Positions 12,294 to 21,419 are shown, counted from the first letter of the stretch. The stretch: 64,000 nt of DNA from Aplectana chamaeleonis (GCA_029168955.1 JAPDOI010000440.1:510268-574267); one strand, 5' to 3'. Notes: generated by a model not told the origin, from the letters alone. Program-made: numbers and translations.

Positions 12294-12980
12294 CAATCAT
12301 ACATAATAATAAACGGCTAAGAGTTGACCGTTGACCGTTGACCGGTGACCGTTGACCAGAGAATGTGCGGGAACCAGTTAGAAGTGAGTCAAGCGCCGAG
12401 GAGGTTGTACGGGACCCAACCGTGAGTGCGCCGAGCGCCGAGAAATGTACGTTGGACCCAATTAGGAGTGCTCCGAGCCCCGAGAAAACTGTGTGGGATT
12501 CAACTGAGAGTGCGCCGAGCGCTGGAAAAAGTGTGTGGGACCCAACCGGGAGTGCGCCGAGCGCCGAGAAATGTGTGTTAGACCCAACTAGGAGTGCGCC
12601 GAGCCCCAGAAAAATGTTTTGGATACAACATGAAGTGCGCTCGGCGAAAAAGTACGGGACCCAAGTAGGAGTGCACCAAGCGCCGAGCAAAGTGTGTGGG
12701 ACCCAACTGGGAGTGCGCCGAGCGCCGGGAAAAGTGCGTGGGACCCAACGGGGGTGCGCCGAGCGCCGAGCAAAGTGTGTGTGACCCAACTGGGAGTGCA
12801 CCGAGCGCCGGGAAAAGTGTACGGGACTCAACTGGGGGTGCTCCTGGCACCGAGAAAAGTGTGTTGAACCCAACTTGGAGTGCGCTGAGCGCCGGGGAAA
12901 GTGTACGGGACTCAACTGGGGGTGCTACTGGCACCGAGAAAAGTGTATGGGACCCAACTGAGAGTGCGCCGAGCGCCGAG
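12294..12980 (+). repeat. 687-bp satellite duplication with inserted non-satellite segment, copy 1
   Basis: The segment starting CAATCATACATAATAATAAA at 12,294 recurs at 12,981, an offset of 687 bp. The flanking satellite monomers are duplicated with it. Further into the copies the offset drops to 603 bp (GAGCCCC at 12,601 and 13,204), because copy 2 lacks exactly 84 bp, two monomers. Confidence 0.85.
12297..12364 (+). repeat. Non-satellite insert with GTTGACC heptamers, copy 1
   Basis: About 68 bp that does not resemble the 42-bp monomer. An AT-rich lead (CATACATAATAATAAACGG) is followed by five heptamers at 12,323-12,357, four GTTGACC and one GGTGACC. It interrupts the array in the middle of a monomer. 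Confidence 0.8.
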
Positions 12981-13590
12981 CAATCATACATAATAATAAA
13001 CGGCTAAGAGTTGACCGTTGACCGTTGACCGGTGACCGTTGACCAGAGAATGTGCGGGAACCAGTTAGAAGTGAGTCAAGCGCCGAGGAGGTTGTACGGG
13101 ACCCAACCGTGAGTGCGCCGAGCGCCGAGAAATGTACGTTGGACCCAATTAGGAGTGCTCCGAGCCCCGAGAAAACTGTGTGGGATTCAACTGGGAGTGC
13201 GCCGAGCCCCAGAAAAATGTTTTGGATACAACATGAAGTGCGCTCGGCGAAAAAGTACGGGACCCAAGTAGGAGTGCACCAAGCGCCGAGCAAAGTGTGT
13301 GGGACCCAACTGGGAGTGCGCCGAGCGCCGGGAAAAGTGCGTGGGACCCAACGGGGGTGCGCCGAGCGCCGAGCAAAGTGTGTGGGACCCAACTGGGAGT
13401 GCACCGAGCGCCGGGAAAAGTGTACGGGACTCAACTGGGGGTGCTACTGGCACCGAGAAAAGTGTGTGGGACTCAACTGGGAGTACGCCAGCACCGGGAA
13501 AGGTGTGAAGGACCCAACTGGGGGTGCTCCTGGCGCCGAGCAAAGTGTGTGGGACCCAACTGGGAGTGCACCGAGCGCCGGGAAAAGTGT
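12981..13590 (+). repeat. 687-bp satellite duplication, copy 2
   Basis: Second copy of the block that begins at 12,294, with two monomers (84 bp) missing relative to copy 1 between about 13,190 and 13,210. The right boundary is approximate, since the sequence merges into ordinary monomers. Confidence 0.75.
12984..13051 (+). repeat. Non-satellite insert with GTTGACC heptamers, copy 2
   Basis: Same sequence as 12,297-12,364, with the heptamers at 13,010-13,044. I saw no base difference between the two inserts, which suggests a recent duplication. Confidence 0.8.
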
Positions 13591-15859
13591 GTGGGACCCA
13601 ACTGGGAGTGCGCCGAGCGCCGGGAAAAGTGTGTGGGACCCAACCGGGAGTGCGCCGAGCGCCGGGAAAACTGTGTGGGACCCAACTGGGAGTGCGCCGA
13701 GCGCCGAGAAAAGTGTGTGGGACCCAACTGAGAGTGCGCCAAGCGCCGGGAAAAGTGTGTGGGACTCAACTGGGAGTGGGCCGAGCGCTGAGCAAAGTGT
13801 GTGGGACCCAACTGGGAGTGCGCCGAGCGCCGGGAAAAGTGTGTGGGACCCAACTGGGAGTGCGCCGAGCGCCGAGAAAAGTGTGTTGGATACAACATGG
13901 AGTGCGCTGAGCGCCGGCGAAAGTGTACGGGACCCAACTGGGAGTGCTCCTGGCACCGAGAAAAGTGTGTTGAACCCAACTTGGAGTGCGCTGAGCGCCG
14001 GGGAAAGTGTGTGGGACCCAACTGGGAGTGGGCCGAGCGCCGAGCAAAGTGTGTGGGACCCAACTGGGAGTGCGCCGAGCGCCGGGAAAAGTGTGTGGGA
14101 CCCAACTGGGAGTGCGCCGAGCGCCGAGAAAAGTGTGTGAGACCCAACTGGTAGTGGGCCGAGCGCCGAGCAAAGTGTGTGGGACCCAACTGGGAGTGCG
14201 CCGAGCGCCGGGAAAAGTGTGTGGGACCCAACTGGGAGTGCGCCGAGCGCCGGGAAAAGTGTGTGGGACCCAACTGGGAGTGGGCCGAGCGCGGAGCAAA
14301 GTGTGTGGGACCCAACTGGGAGTGCGCCGAGCGGGGAAAAGTGTGTGGGACCCAACTGGGAGTGCGCCGAGCGCCGAGAAAAGTGTGTTGGATACAACTT
14401 GGAGTGCGCTGAGCGCCGGGGAAAGTGTACGGGACTCAACTGGGGGTGCTACTGGCACCGAGAAAGTGTGTGGGAGCCAACTGAGAGTGCGCCGAGCGCC
14501 GGGAAAAGTGTGTGGGACCCAACTGGGAGTGGGCCGAGCGCCGAGCAAAGTGTGTGGGACCCAACTGGGAGTGCGCCGAGCGGGGAAAAGTGTGTGGGAC
14601 CCAACTGGGAGTGCGCCGAGCGCCGAGAAAAGTGTGTTGGATATAACTTGGAGTGCGCTGAGCGCCGGGGAAAGTGTACGGGACTCAACTGGGGGTGCTA
14701 CTGGCACCGAGAAAAGTGTGTGGGACCCAACTGGGAGTGCGCCGAGCGCCGGGAAAAGTGTGCGGGACCCAACTGGGAGTGCGCCGAGCGCCGAGAAAAG
14801 TGTGTTGGATACAACATGGAGTGCGCTGAGCGCCGGCGAAAGTGTACGGGACCCAACTGGGAGTGCTCCTGGCACCGAGAAAAGTGTGTTGAACCCAACT
14901 TGGAGTGCGCTGAGCGCCGGGGAAAGTGTACGGGACTCAACTGGGGGTGCTACTGGCACCGAGAAAAGTGTGTGGGACCCAACTGAGAGTGCGCCGAGCA
15001 AAGTGTGTGGGACCCAACTGGGAGTGCACCTAGCGCCGGGAAAAGTGTGTGGAACCCAACTGGGAGTGCGCCGAGCGCCGAGAAAAGTGTGTGAGACCCA
15101 ACTGGTAGTGGGCCGAGCGCCGAGCAAAGTGTGTTGGATACGGCATGGAATGCGCTGAGCGCCGGCGAAAAAGTACGGGACCCAAGAAGGAGTGCACCGA
15201 GCGCCGGGAAAAGTTTGTGGGACCCAACTGGGAGTGCGCCGAAAGCCGGGAAAAGTGTGTGGGACCCAACCGGGAGTGCGCCGAGCGCCGAGAAAAGTGT
15301 GTGGGACCCAACTGGGAGTGCGCCGAGCGCCGGGAAAAGTGTGTGGGACCCAACTGGGAGGGCGCCGAGCGCCGGGAAAAGAGTGTGGGACCCAACTGGG
15401 GGTGCTACTGGCACCGAGAAAAGTGTGTGGGACCCAACTGAGAGTGCGCCGAGCGCCGAGCAAAGTGTGTGGGACCCAACTGGGAGTGCGCCGAGCGCCG
15501 GGAAAAGTGTGTGGGACCCAACTGGGAGTGCGCCGAGCGCCGAGAAAAGTGTGTTGGATACAACATGGAGTGCGCTGAGCGCCGGCGAAAGTGTACGGGG
15601 CCCAACTGGGAGTGCTCCTGGCACCGAGAAAAGTGTGTTGAACCCAACTTGGAGTGCGCTGAGCGCCGAGGAAAGCGTACGGGACCCAACTGGGGGTGCT
15701 CCTGGCACCGAGAAAAGTGTGTTGAACCCAACTTGGAGTGCGCTGGGCGCCGGGGAAAGTGTGTGGGACCCAACTGGGAGTGGGCCGAGCGCCGAGCAAA
15801 GTGTGTGGGACCCAACTGGGAGTGCGCCGAGCGCCGGGAAAAGTGTGTGGGACCCAACT

Positions 15860-16158
15860 GGGAGTGCGCTGAGCGCCAGGAAGAGTGGATGTGACTCAAG
15901 TGGGGTGCATTAAGCGTTGGGGAAAGTGCGTGAGACCCAACTTAAGGTGCGCCAAGCGCCGAGGAAAGTGTGTGGGACCCAATTGAGGGTGCGCCGGGGA
16001 AAGTGTAAGGGACCCAAGCGGGAGTGCGCTGAGCGCCAGGGTAAATGTGTGGTATTGTGGGACACAAACAACAGTGTGCCAAGCTCCGGGAAAAGTGTGT
16101 TGGACCCAACTGTAAGCGCGCCGACGCAGTGGAAAGTGTGTGGGACCGGATTGGGTTT
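15860..16158 (+). repeat. Decayed edge of satellite A
   Basis: The last six or seven monomers are increasingly diverged and of uneven length. Recognisable pieces include GTGCGTGAGACCCAAC, GTGTGTGGGACCCAATTGAG, GTGTGTTGGACCCAACTG and finally GTGTGTGGGACCGG. Decay toward an array edge is expected, because end monomers escape homogenisation. Past about 16,158 no monomer is visible. Confidence 0.85.
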
Positions 16159-16321
16159 CCAGGAACGACAATAACTAAGTTCTCATTTGCCAATGACTCG
16201 ATTATTTTATGCGTCAAAATACACGCCTACAAGTACGCCGCGAAGCGGCGTGGGTGTGCACCTTGTTATTAATGTGTTACCTAGAATGATTCGATTCAGT
16301 CAATCTGATTAGTAGATTTAG
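16159..16321 (+). promoter_or_regulatory. 5' flank of the FAM241-like gene, with a 17-bp hairpin
   Basis: These 163 bp separate the satellite edge from the start codon. They hold a perfect hairpin at 16,235-16,251 (ACGCCGC, loop GAA, GCGGCGT). The sequence just before the ATG (GATTAGTAGATTTAG) would be acceptable as a 3' splice acceptor, so an upstream non-coding exon or a spliced leader is possible. I see no convincing TATA box. Promoter function is inferred from position only. Confidence 0.35.
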
Positions 16322-16429
16322 ATGGTAAGAGTGCTGAGCAATGGAGAGGTTGTCACTGACGATGATCCGCGATTCAGTCAGCAACGTATGGTTCACCAAC
16401 CACAGCGCAGTGATCAGGGTTCGCAGCAG
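16322..16429 (+). CDS. FAM241-like (DUF4605) membrane protein, coding exon 1
   Basis: Exon 1 encodes the first 36 residues. It begins MVRVLSNGEVVTDDDPR, which matches the conserved start of FAM241B (pattern MVR-I/V-L-x-NGE-I/V-V-x-DDDPR) from memory of the family. The rest is polar and glutamine/serine-rich, ending GSQQ. The exon closes at a CAG|GTACTA donor (GT at 16,430-16,431) after a complete codon, so the intron is phase 0. The frame stays open for about 240 bp past the donor, but that extension enters a repeat found elsewhere in the intron and is not family-like. With exon 2 the protein is about 158 residues; vertebrate FAM241 proteins are about 120-130. FAM241 proteins are small single-pass membrane proteins of poorly known function; FAM241B has been linked to lysosome homeostasis. 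Confidence 0.78.
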
Positions 16430-16463
16430 GTACTAGCCATCAAATTCTGGTCAATTATATCAT

Positions 16464-16850
16464 ATTTTGGCGTTCCTTACGAGGGAATTATACAAAGCGT
16501 AGACCGGATCTGCGGAAACGAATTGTACTGTCAGTATTTCTTGAGCATCTATGGCAAATCCTTGCAGTACCCCTCCCCGAGCAGCTGGTTCCGAAAAGTT
16601 ATGAGCGTTTTCGAAGTTCCGCGAAAAGGTAAGGATACCCATCAGAAATTTTTTGGGGTTTTCTGAAAAAAAAAATCGGATTTTGCTCAAAACTTGTATG
16701 TAGGGGTAATCTAGGGTGCGGAAAACGAATCTGGGGTCTGTTTGTCGAAATTTTGAGGGTTTACTATAGGTTACGGTAGGTAATACGCCACTGAGGGGGC
16801 AAAACACACGTTAGTTGTTCGAAAATCGGAAAATGGACATCAAGTTCGTA
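16464..16850 (+). repeat. Composite interspersed repeat, left (plus) copy
   Basis: Several blocks match the reverse complement of the far end of the same intron. 16,479-16,526 matches 20,672-20,719 at 42 of 48 positions, including GGATCTGCGGAAACGAATTG. 16,530-16,620 matches 19,650-19,735 in reverse (GCAGTACCCC, CCGAGCAGCTGGTT, AAGTTATGAGC). 16,710-16,790 and 16,820-16,850 match reiterated cores in 19,150-19,560 (ACGAATCTGGGGTCTGTTTG; CGAAAATCGGAAAATGGACA). The family is not identified. No coding content is apparent. Confidence 0.7.
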
Positions 16851-16861
16851 TTCACCACCTG

Positions 16862-16885
16862 TCACGACCCATGACGGGTTCGTGA
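16862..16885 (+). repeat. Short hairpin followed by a T7 run
   Basis: TCACGACCC and GGGTTCGTGA pair around ATGAC with one bulge, followed by TTTTTTT. Probably incidental within intronic repeat DNA. There is no tRNA-like context on either side. Confidence 0.3.
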
Positions 16886-17168
16886 TTTTTTTAGAACTAG
16901 TTAGTCGCTGTAATAACATTCTTACACTGCGGAGTACTCTTTATAAGGCGGGCAAGGCGGTGTCGAGCTACTTTCGATTACTGCTTACAGCAGCCCCGCC
17001 CCCGGACGGCCAGGTGTCTTGGCCTAGGGTGGTGGCCCGTCCGTATACTTGTGATTGGCTAAGGCTCCTCAGTGGAGCCGCGGTTCCTCCAGCATAGTTT
17101 GAAAGTCCTTGTAATTGGAATTGGTAGGGAAGGAAGGAAAAGTAGGAATGTAGAACCTCATGCTGAGT

Positions 17169-17462
17169 AGGTACACACTAGAGCATATCAAACGAATAAA
17201 ATTTTTCGAATATTCGAATGAACGAATAATTCGAAAAATTGACTCTCGAATATTCGAATACACGAATTATTCGAAAAATTGTTTTCTCCGAATATTCGAA
17301 TAAACGAATTATTCGGAAACTTGACTTTTTCGAATATTCGAATAAACGAATTATTTGAAAATCTAACTTTTCCGAATAATCGAATTATTCGAATATTCGA
17401 TTATTCGTTAGTTCGGCCGAATATTCGTTTTCCGAATATTCATTGATATACTCTAGTACACG
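17169..17462. repeat. AT-rich minisatellite element 1 with terminal inverted repeats
   Basis: Starts GTACACACTAGAGCATATCA and ends TGATATACTCTAGTACACG, so the ends are inverted copies of each other. The interior is a tandem minisatellite of about 42 bp built from TTCGAATATTCGAA-type palindromes, GAATAAACGAATTATTCG and an A5 run before TTGACT. It closes with TTCGGCCGAATATTCG. It behaves like a foldback element; the family is not recognised. Confidence 0.7.
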
Positions 17463-17820
17463 CTAGAGTATATCAAACGAATAAAAATTTTCGAATATTC
17501 GAATAAACGAATAATTCAAAAAATTGACTCTTTCGAATATTCGAATAAACGAATTATTCGAAAAATTGACTTCTCCGAATATTCGAATAAACGAATTGTT
17601 CGAAAAATTGACTTCTTCAAATATTCGAATAAACGAATTATTCGAAGAAATGACTTCTCCGAATATTCGAATAAACGAATTATTCGAAAAATAGACTTCT
17701 CCGAATATTCGAATAAACGAATTATTCGAAAATTTGACTCTTCCGAATAATCGAATTATTCGAATGATTCGAATACGAATAATTCGAATATTCAGCCAAA
17801 ATCGCGAGTATTCGAATAAG
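17461..17820. repeat. AT-rich minisatellite element 2, right end missing
   Basis: Begins directly after element 1 with the same left end (CTAGAGTATATCAAACG). It carries about five clean units of exactly 42 bp (CCGAATATTCGAATAAACG, AATTATTCGAAAAA, then TTGACTTCT) before breaking up near 17,790-17,820. The CTAGTACACG terminus is absent here. Confidence 0.7.
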
Positions 17821-18272
17821 AAGTACGGACCGAGTACGCATAATCGAACCACCGTTAGCGGCACTACCAACTTTCTTGACCTTTTTTTGTATAGTATTAT
17901 ATAGATCAAACCTATGCCAATGTACTTCCACGAAAAAATACATTCCACATTATATCATGAGAGTGTTCAAACTAACATTTACCACTGTCTATGAGTAGTT
18001 GTTAAACGATACGATCAAATTCTCTGGATTTTCTGAACAATATCTACCAACAATATCCGAATTTCCTATCAGTTTAGGGTGCTATCTGAGCGGGATTGGG
18101 GCACTGTTGTTTCACACATGACCACGCCCATTTTTCCGTGCCGCAATCACTCCTGAATTGTGCGGGGGAGAGAAACCCCGAGTAGGTATTCAAATTTAGA
18201 GCGGCACGATAAAATGGGCGGGGCCAAGTGCACCCAGACAGAGTGGCCCCCCACCGCTAAGATAGCAGCACC

Positions 18273-18313
18273 CAGTTTGGTTGGAAACATTTCACTTCTG
18301 GACCGCAAAAATA
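18273..18313 (+). repeat. 41-bp dispersed direct repeat, copy 1
   Basis: CAGTTTGGTTGG, AACATTTCAC and TTCTGGACCGCAAAAATA recur with few changes at 18,582-18,622. It probably belongs to a larger decayed interspersed repeat; a third weaker match may lie near 18,055-18,080. Confidence 0.55.
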
Positions 18314-18581
18314 TAAGGTGAACGTTGAATAGGAACTGACTTAAAGCTACAGCGATTGACCTAAATTCATGAAAATTAGGTATTACATAATACTCTAGCA
18401 GCGTACGGTAGCCGTTTCTGGAACATCGCTCGAGTCTGTTTGGGACATACTCCATCAGATGAAAAACAGTATCTGTTACGTCTGCCCACAAATTCGGTGC
18501 TAAGCGAGATACTCCACCATTAGATTTCTGACTATCTCATGTTTAATACTGGAGTATTCCGATTATATTCGAACTTTCTAC

Positions 18582-18622
18582 CAGTTTGATTGGGGACATT
18601 TCACCTCTGGACCGCAAAAATG
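18582..18622 (+). repeat. 41-bp dispersed direct repeat, copy 2
   Basis: Copy of 18,273-18,313 (CAGTTTGATTGG, GACATTTCAC, CTCTGGACCGCAAAAATG). It lies immediately upstream of AT-rich element 3. Confidence 0.55.
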
Positions 18623-18654
18623 GACATGTGCCGGAGACTCTGCTTCTTATTTTT

Positions 18655-18960
18655 TTTGAAATTATTCGTTTATTCGGCCGAATATTCGAATATTGGGCCG
18701 TCCGAATATTCGAATAAACGAATTATTCGAAAAATTGACTTCTCCAAATATTCGAATAAACGAATTATTCGGAGAAATGACTTCTCCAAATATTCGAATA
18801 AACGAATTATTCGAAAAATAGACTTCTCCGAATATTCGAATAAACGAATTATTCGAAAATTTGACTCTTCCGAATAATCGAATTATTCGAATATTCGATT
18901 ATTCGTTTATTCGGCCGAATATTCGTTTTCCGAATATTCGTTGACATAGTCTAGTACACG
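18655..18960. repeat. AT-rich minisatellite element 3, left end missing
   Basis: Same 42-bp unit as the other two elements, about four copies. It ends TTGACATAGTCTAGTACACG, the family's right terminus. The left terminus is missing. Together with element 2, which lacks its right end, it could be one element split by about 830 bp of inserted DNA. Confidence 0.65.
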
Positions 18961-19149
18961 CCCACGAAGAGAGTCCTAGTTCACCACAACTACACTAATA
19001 ATAATAAATATATTTTAAAGTCTAATGTCAGAAGAACCACCAAAACTATAATTCAGCATGTGATGCAGGCCGAAGCACCACCCCGCGTAACCCCCGCATA
19101 CGAATTTTGAGTCAAAGCTGAGACTTTGATCAAACTACCGTATACCCAC

Positions 19150-19740
19150 CGTAATCTGTAGAAAATCGGCAAACGGAACCTCAGATTCGTGTAAGGCACA
19201 TCAAATTACCTTCAGAGAAGGATTTTGAGACATATCTATCGAAGAAATCCGGAAATCCCGAAAGCGGATTTTGCCCTCAAAATTTTTTCGCGCTGGGATG
19301 CTTTGAGCGAATCAAGCCGAAGACTTTGGAAAGTCGACAAATGAACTCCAGATTCGTGATCAGCGCCCCAAACAACCCCCTGGTAGGATTGTAAGCCAAA
19401 TCCTGAAATCTGTTTTAAAACGCTTTTAGAGCTCTCTTATTGGTATAAATAAACGCCCCTCCGAAAATCCGTAAGAGCCTAAAACGCTATCAGTCTGCAC
19501 AAAGTTGTGAAAGTGTGCTTTCACCCAAAAATTGCTCAGGGGGAGGGGGTGCTTTGGGCGCTGAACACTATTATGATGTCCGTTTTTGGATTTTCGGAAG
19601 TTTGCTGAGCGTTTTGGAAGGTACAAAGAGCACGAAAAAAAAACGACTGCCTCGAGCTTATAACTTCTTGTAACCAGCGGCTCGGGACGGGGTACTGCGC
19701 AGTTTTGCTAGGGATGCCCAAGAGATACTAGCATTCCCTG
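19150..19740 (-). repeat. Composite interspersed repeat, right (minus) copy, main part
   Basis: Read on the minus strand this matches 16,530-16,850. It contains repeated cores resembling ACGAATCTGAGGTTCC and TTTGCCGATTTTC near 19,165-19,195 and 19,330-19,360, so the family has internal tandem structure. It is separated from its remaining piece at 20,672-20,719 by the retrotransposon fragment. Confidence 0.65.
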
Positions 19741-19761
19741 GTTAAATGAAACGAAACTCGC

Positions 19762-20640
19762 TTGCCCGCCGCCCGATTCCGAAAGCCACTCGAACTCCTT
19801 TTGGATCCTCCGTTGAAGTTTCATAAGAACACAGAGCAGAAGCAAGCTACAGTGACAACAGGACTCAATGTCCTATGTGCTCTCGGTGGAACGTCCTGGG
19901 GGTGCAGTGAAGAAACGATCCTGACCACGTACAAGGCCATCGTACAGCCCGCCGTGGAGTATGCTGAACAAGTCTGGCAACACATGGTGTCGGACACTTC
20001 TTGGTCCAAGCTGCAGCGCAACCAAAATGGAGCTCTGCGATTCGCAACAGGCTGATCTAGAAGCTCTCCAGTAGAGCATTTACACGCCGAAGCTAGCATC
20101 CTACCAGTTAGAGACCGTTGCCAACTCCAGGCACAACAGCTGTACTGAAACATTCTGAAGCAGCCAAATCATCCGTCGTGAAGGGTGTAAGACCTTGTGA
20201 GAGAGTATATACATAGAAATGGAAAAGAAAGCCGTTTACTAATACTCCCACGAAGATTAATATAACAGAGATGGACCAACGCATAACAATAACGCCTCCG
20301 TCTCTCATGTGGGGAGCATACACAATGCGTCAAGGATCACTTGGGCAAGGTCGCCGTAAACTCCATTCTCGGAGTCGTGCCGCGTGAGGTCTGCGAAACC
20401 GAGATGGAATTCGGTAGGCGTACCAGGTGCACCCTTGCCTCGTTGCGCTGTGGGCTTTCCCCTACGCTCATGTCTTGTCTGCATAAGATCCATAGCGGAA
20501 GACATGACGAGTGCCCGGATTGTGGTAATCAAGGGCATACTACTGCGCACCTTTTCAACTGCCCGATGAGACCGACTTCGTTAACGACAAAAGATCTCTG
20601 GACGAATCCCACGCTGGTGGCCCAGTTCCTGAACATATGA
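19762..20640 (+). pseudogene. Decayed Jockey-type non-LTR retrotransposon, C-terminal reverse transcriptase part
   Basis: Two conserved blocks lie in one frame. The first (19,794-20,052) is the end of a non-LTR reverse transcriptase: LKFHKN, ALGGTSWG, LTTYKAIVQPAVEY, then WSKLQRNQNGALRFATG, a hallmark of Jockey/RTE-like elements. After a stop the frame continues with VEHLHAEASILPVRDRC, also typical. The second block (20,341-20,637) has TRCTLASLRCGLSP, a zinc-knuckle-like CPDCGNQGHTTAHLFNC and DLWTNP, as in the C-terminus of these elements. Seven in-frame stops (20,053, 20,146, 20,179, 20,188, 20,263, 20,284, 20,290) lie between or at the edge of the blocks. The endonuclease, the polymerase active site and most of the reverse transcriptase are absent, so it is 5'-truncated and dead. 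The exact left limit is uncertain. Confidence 0.85.
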
Positions 20641-20671
20641 CAGGACCCTCTCTGTAGCTGCAGAAGAAAGA

Positions 20672-20719
20672 ACAATTCGTTTCCGCAGATCCGACCTGCG
20701 CTTTGTGCACTTCCCTCGT
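20672..20719 (-). repeat. Composite interspersed repeat, right (minus) copy, outer piece
   Basis: Matches 16,479-16,526 in inverted orientation at 42 of 48 positions. It lies just downstream of the retrotransposon fragment; the next part of the same repeat resumes on the other side at about 19,735. This indicates that the retrotransposon inserted into the repeat. Confidence 0.7.
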
Positions 20720-20888
20720 TAGTGGTTTCGGTGACACATAGAGGCCAACACCCTGTTCCGATTGATGAGTTCGTAATGAGAATCATAAATACTGCCCTAA
20801 ATGAAAGACTTATAGTCTGTGTTGACTGCATTTTTGTGGGGAAATAAAAGTTGTGAAGACTGTGGATAAAGTTTTTTTTTTGTTACAG

Positions 20889-21257
20889 CAGGATCAGATA
20901 ACTGGAAACTTCTCTTCGATATGGGATGCCGGCAACAATCGTCTTCGACAGTTTGGCCTCGAGTCATTTTTCCTGGCTGGATATCGTGTTGACCCGCTCC
21001 ATCTTGTGGTTGCGGTTCTTGGATTCCTCCTCTCAGGGCCAATGATGCTTGCCATTGTAGTTGCGGCAGTGGTGATCTCCCAGTCATCGGGTGACAATAA
21101 TGCAGCACCCACTGTTCATCAGACAGGAGGCAACCCTGTGGATAGAAGTGCCCAAAGTAGTAATCACTATTATGCTCAAGGTGACGGGCCTCAAACCTTT
21201 GGCAGGAATAAAAATGCCGGTGCATTTTCTGGGACAGGCAAAAGACTGGGAAACTAG
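20889..21257 (+). CDS. FAM241-like (DUF4605) membrane protein, coding exon 2
   Basis: Encodes the C-terminal 122 residues and the TAG stop (21,255-21,257). The acceptor is TTTTTTTTTGTTACAG|CAG, phase 0; a second AG three bases on (CAGCAG) would drop one glutamine. Residues about 47-72 (IWDAGNNRLRQFGLESFFLA, then a valine-aspartate-proline) align with the conserved FAM241 segment before the membrane span, which in the family has an N-x-x-L, a glycine and a V-E/D-P. One transmembrane helix follows at about residues 73-99 (PLHLVVAVLGFLLSGPMML, then an isoleucine/valine/alanine run). The tail, residues about 100-158, is polar, rich in serine, asparagine and glycine, longer than in vertebrate FAM241, and not recognised. 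Location in an internal membrane is expected from the family. No AATAAA signal was seen shortly after the stop. Confidence 0.78.
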   Translation, partial: QDQITGNFSSIWDAGNNRLRQFGLESFFLAGYRVDPLHLVVAVLGFLLSGPMMLAIVVAAVVISQSSGDNNAAPTVHQTGGNPVDRSAQSSNHYYAQGDGPQTFGRNKNAGAFSGTGKRLGN

Positions 21258-21419
21258 GGTTGATTTGTATGTAAATTTTTTTTTGCGACCAAATATGTAT
21301 TTGAATAGATCGCAATTTGTAAATTATTGCAATCCATTCTAAAGGCAGGAAGACGGTGAGCACGCTAAGTCATTACAGCCTTGCTTTTAGCAGGATTAGG
21401 AAGACTGAGCTGCGTTCGT

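Larger units (their letters stand above)
1..16158. repeat. Satellite A: GC-rich 42-bp tandem array
   Basis: About 380 tandem monomers of 42 bp. The consensus contains GTGTGTGGGACCCAACTG, then GGAGTGCGCCGAGCGCC, then an A4 run. Several monomer classes recur in fixed order. One has GGATACAACATGG or GGATACGACATGG followed by GCGCTGAGCGCCGGCG. One has TGCTCCTGGCACCGAG. One has TTGAACCCAACTTGG. One has GGACTCAACTGGGGGTGC followed by TACTGGCACCGAG. Variation is mostly base substitutions that keep the 42-bp phase. Because 42 is divisible by three, long open frames appear on both strands; I do not regard them as genes. Each monomer has one A4 run and four CpGs. The array is cut by the left window edge, so its true length is unknown. 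Confidence 0.97.
16430..20888 (+). other. Phase-0 intron of the FAM241-like gene (4,459 bp)
   Basis: Inferred GT-AG intron joining two phase-0 exons. The donor is CAG|GTACTA. The acceptor follows a T9 tract and reads TTGTTACAG, with a second AG three bases later. It holds one arm of a composite repeat (16,464-16,850), AT-rich elements (17,169-17,820 and 18,655-18,960), a short direct repeat (18,273 and 18,582), the inverted partner of the composite repeat (19,150-19,740 and 20,672-20,719) and a decayed retrotransposon. Nothing further was recognised at 16,886-17,168, 17,821-18,272 or 18,961-19,149. Confidence 0.7.

Noticed and set aside
16430..16666. Extension of the FAM241-like frame through the donor site to 16,666
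   Set aside because: The extension lies in a repeat whose inverted copy is at the other end of the intron, while the family's membrane segment is found in phase after the acceptor at 20,889.
16862..16892. Terminator-like hairpin plus T run, or a tRNA-like GGTTCG box
   Set aside because: No tRNA fold can be drawn around it, and a bacterial-type terminator has no meaning in this context.
18147..18491. 114-codon minus-strand frame in the intron
   Set aside because: No recognisable family; it overlaps an interspersed direct repeat and lacks support for being coding.
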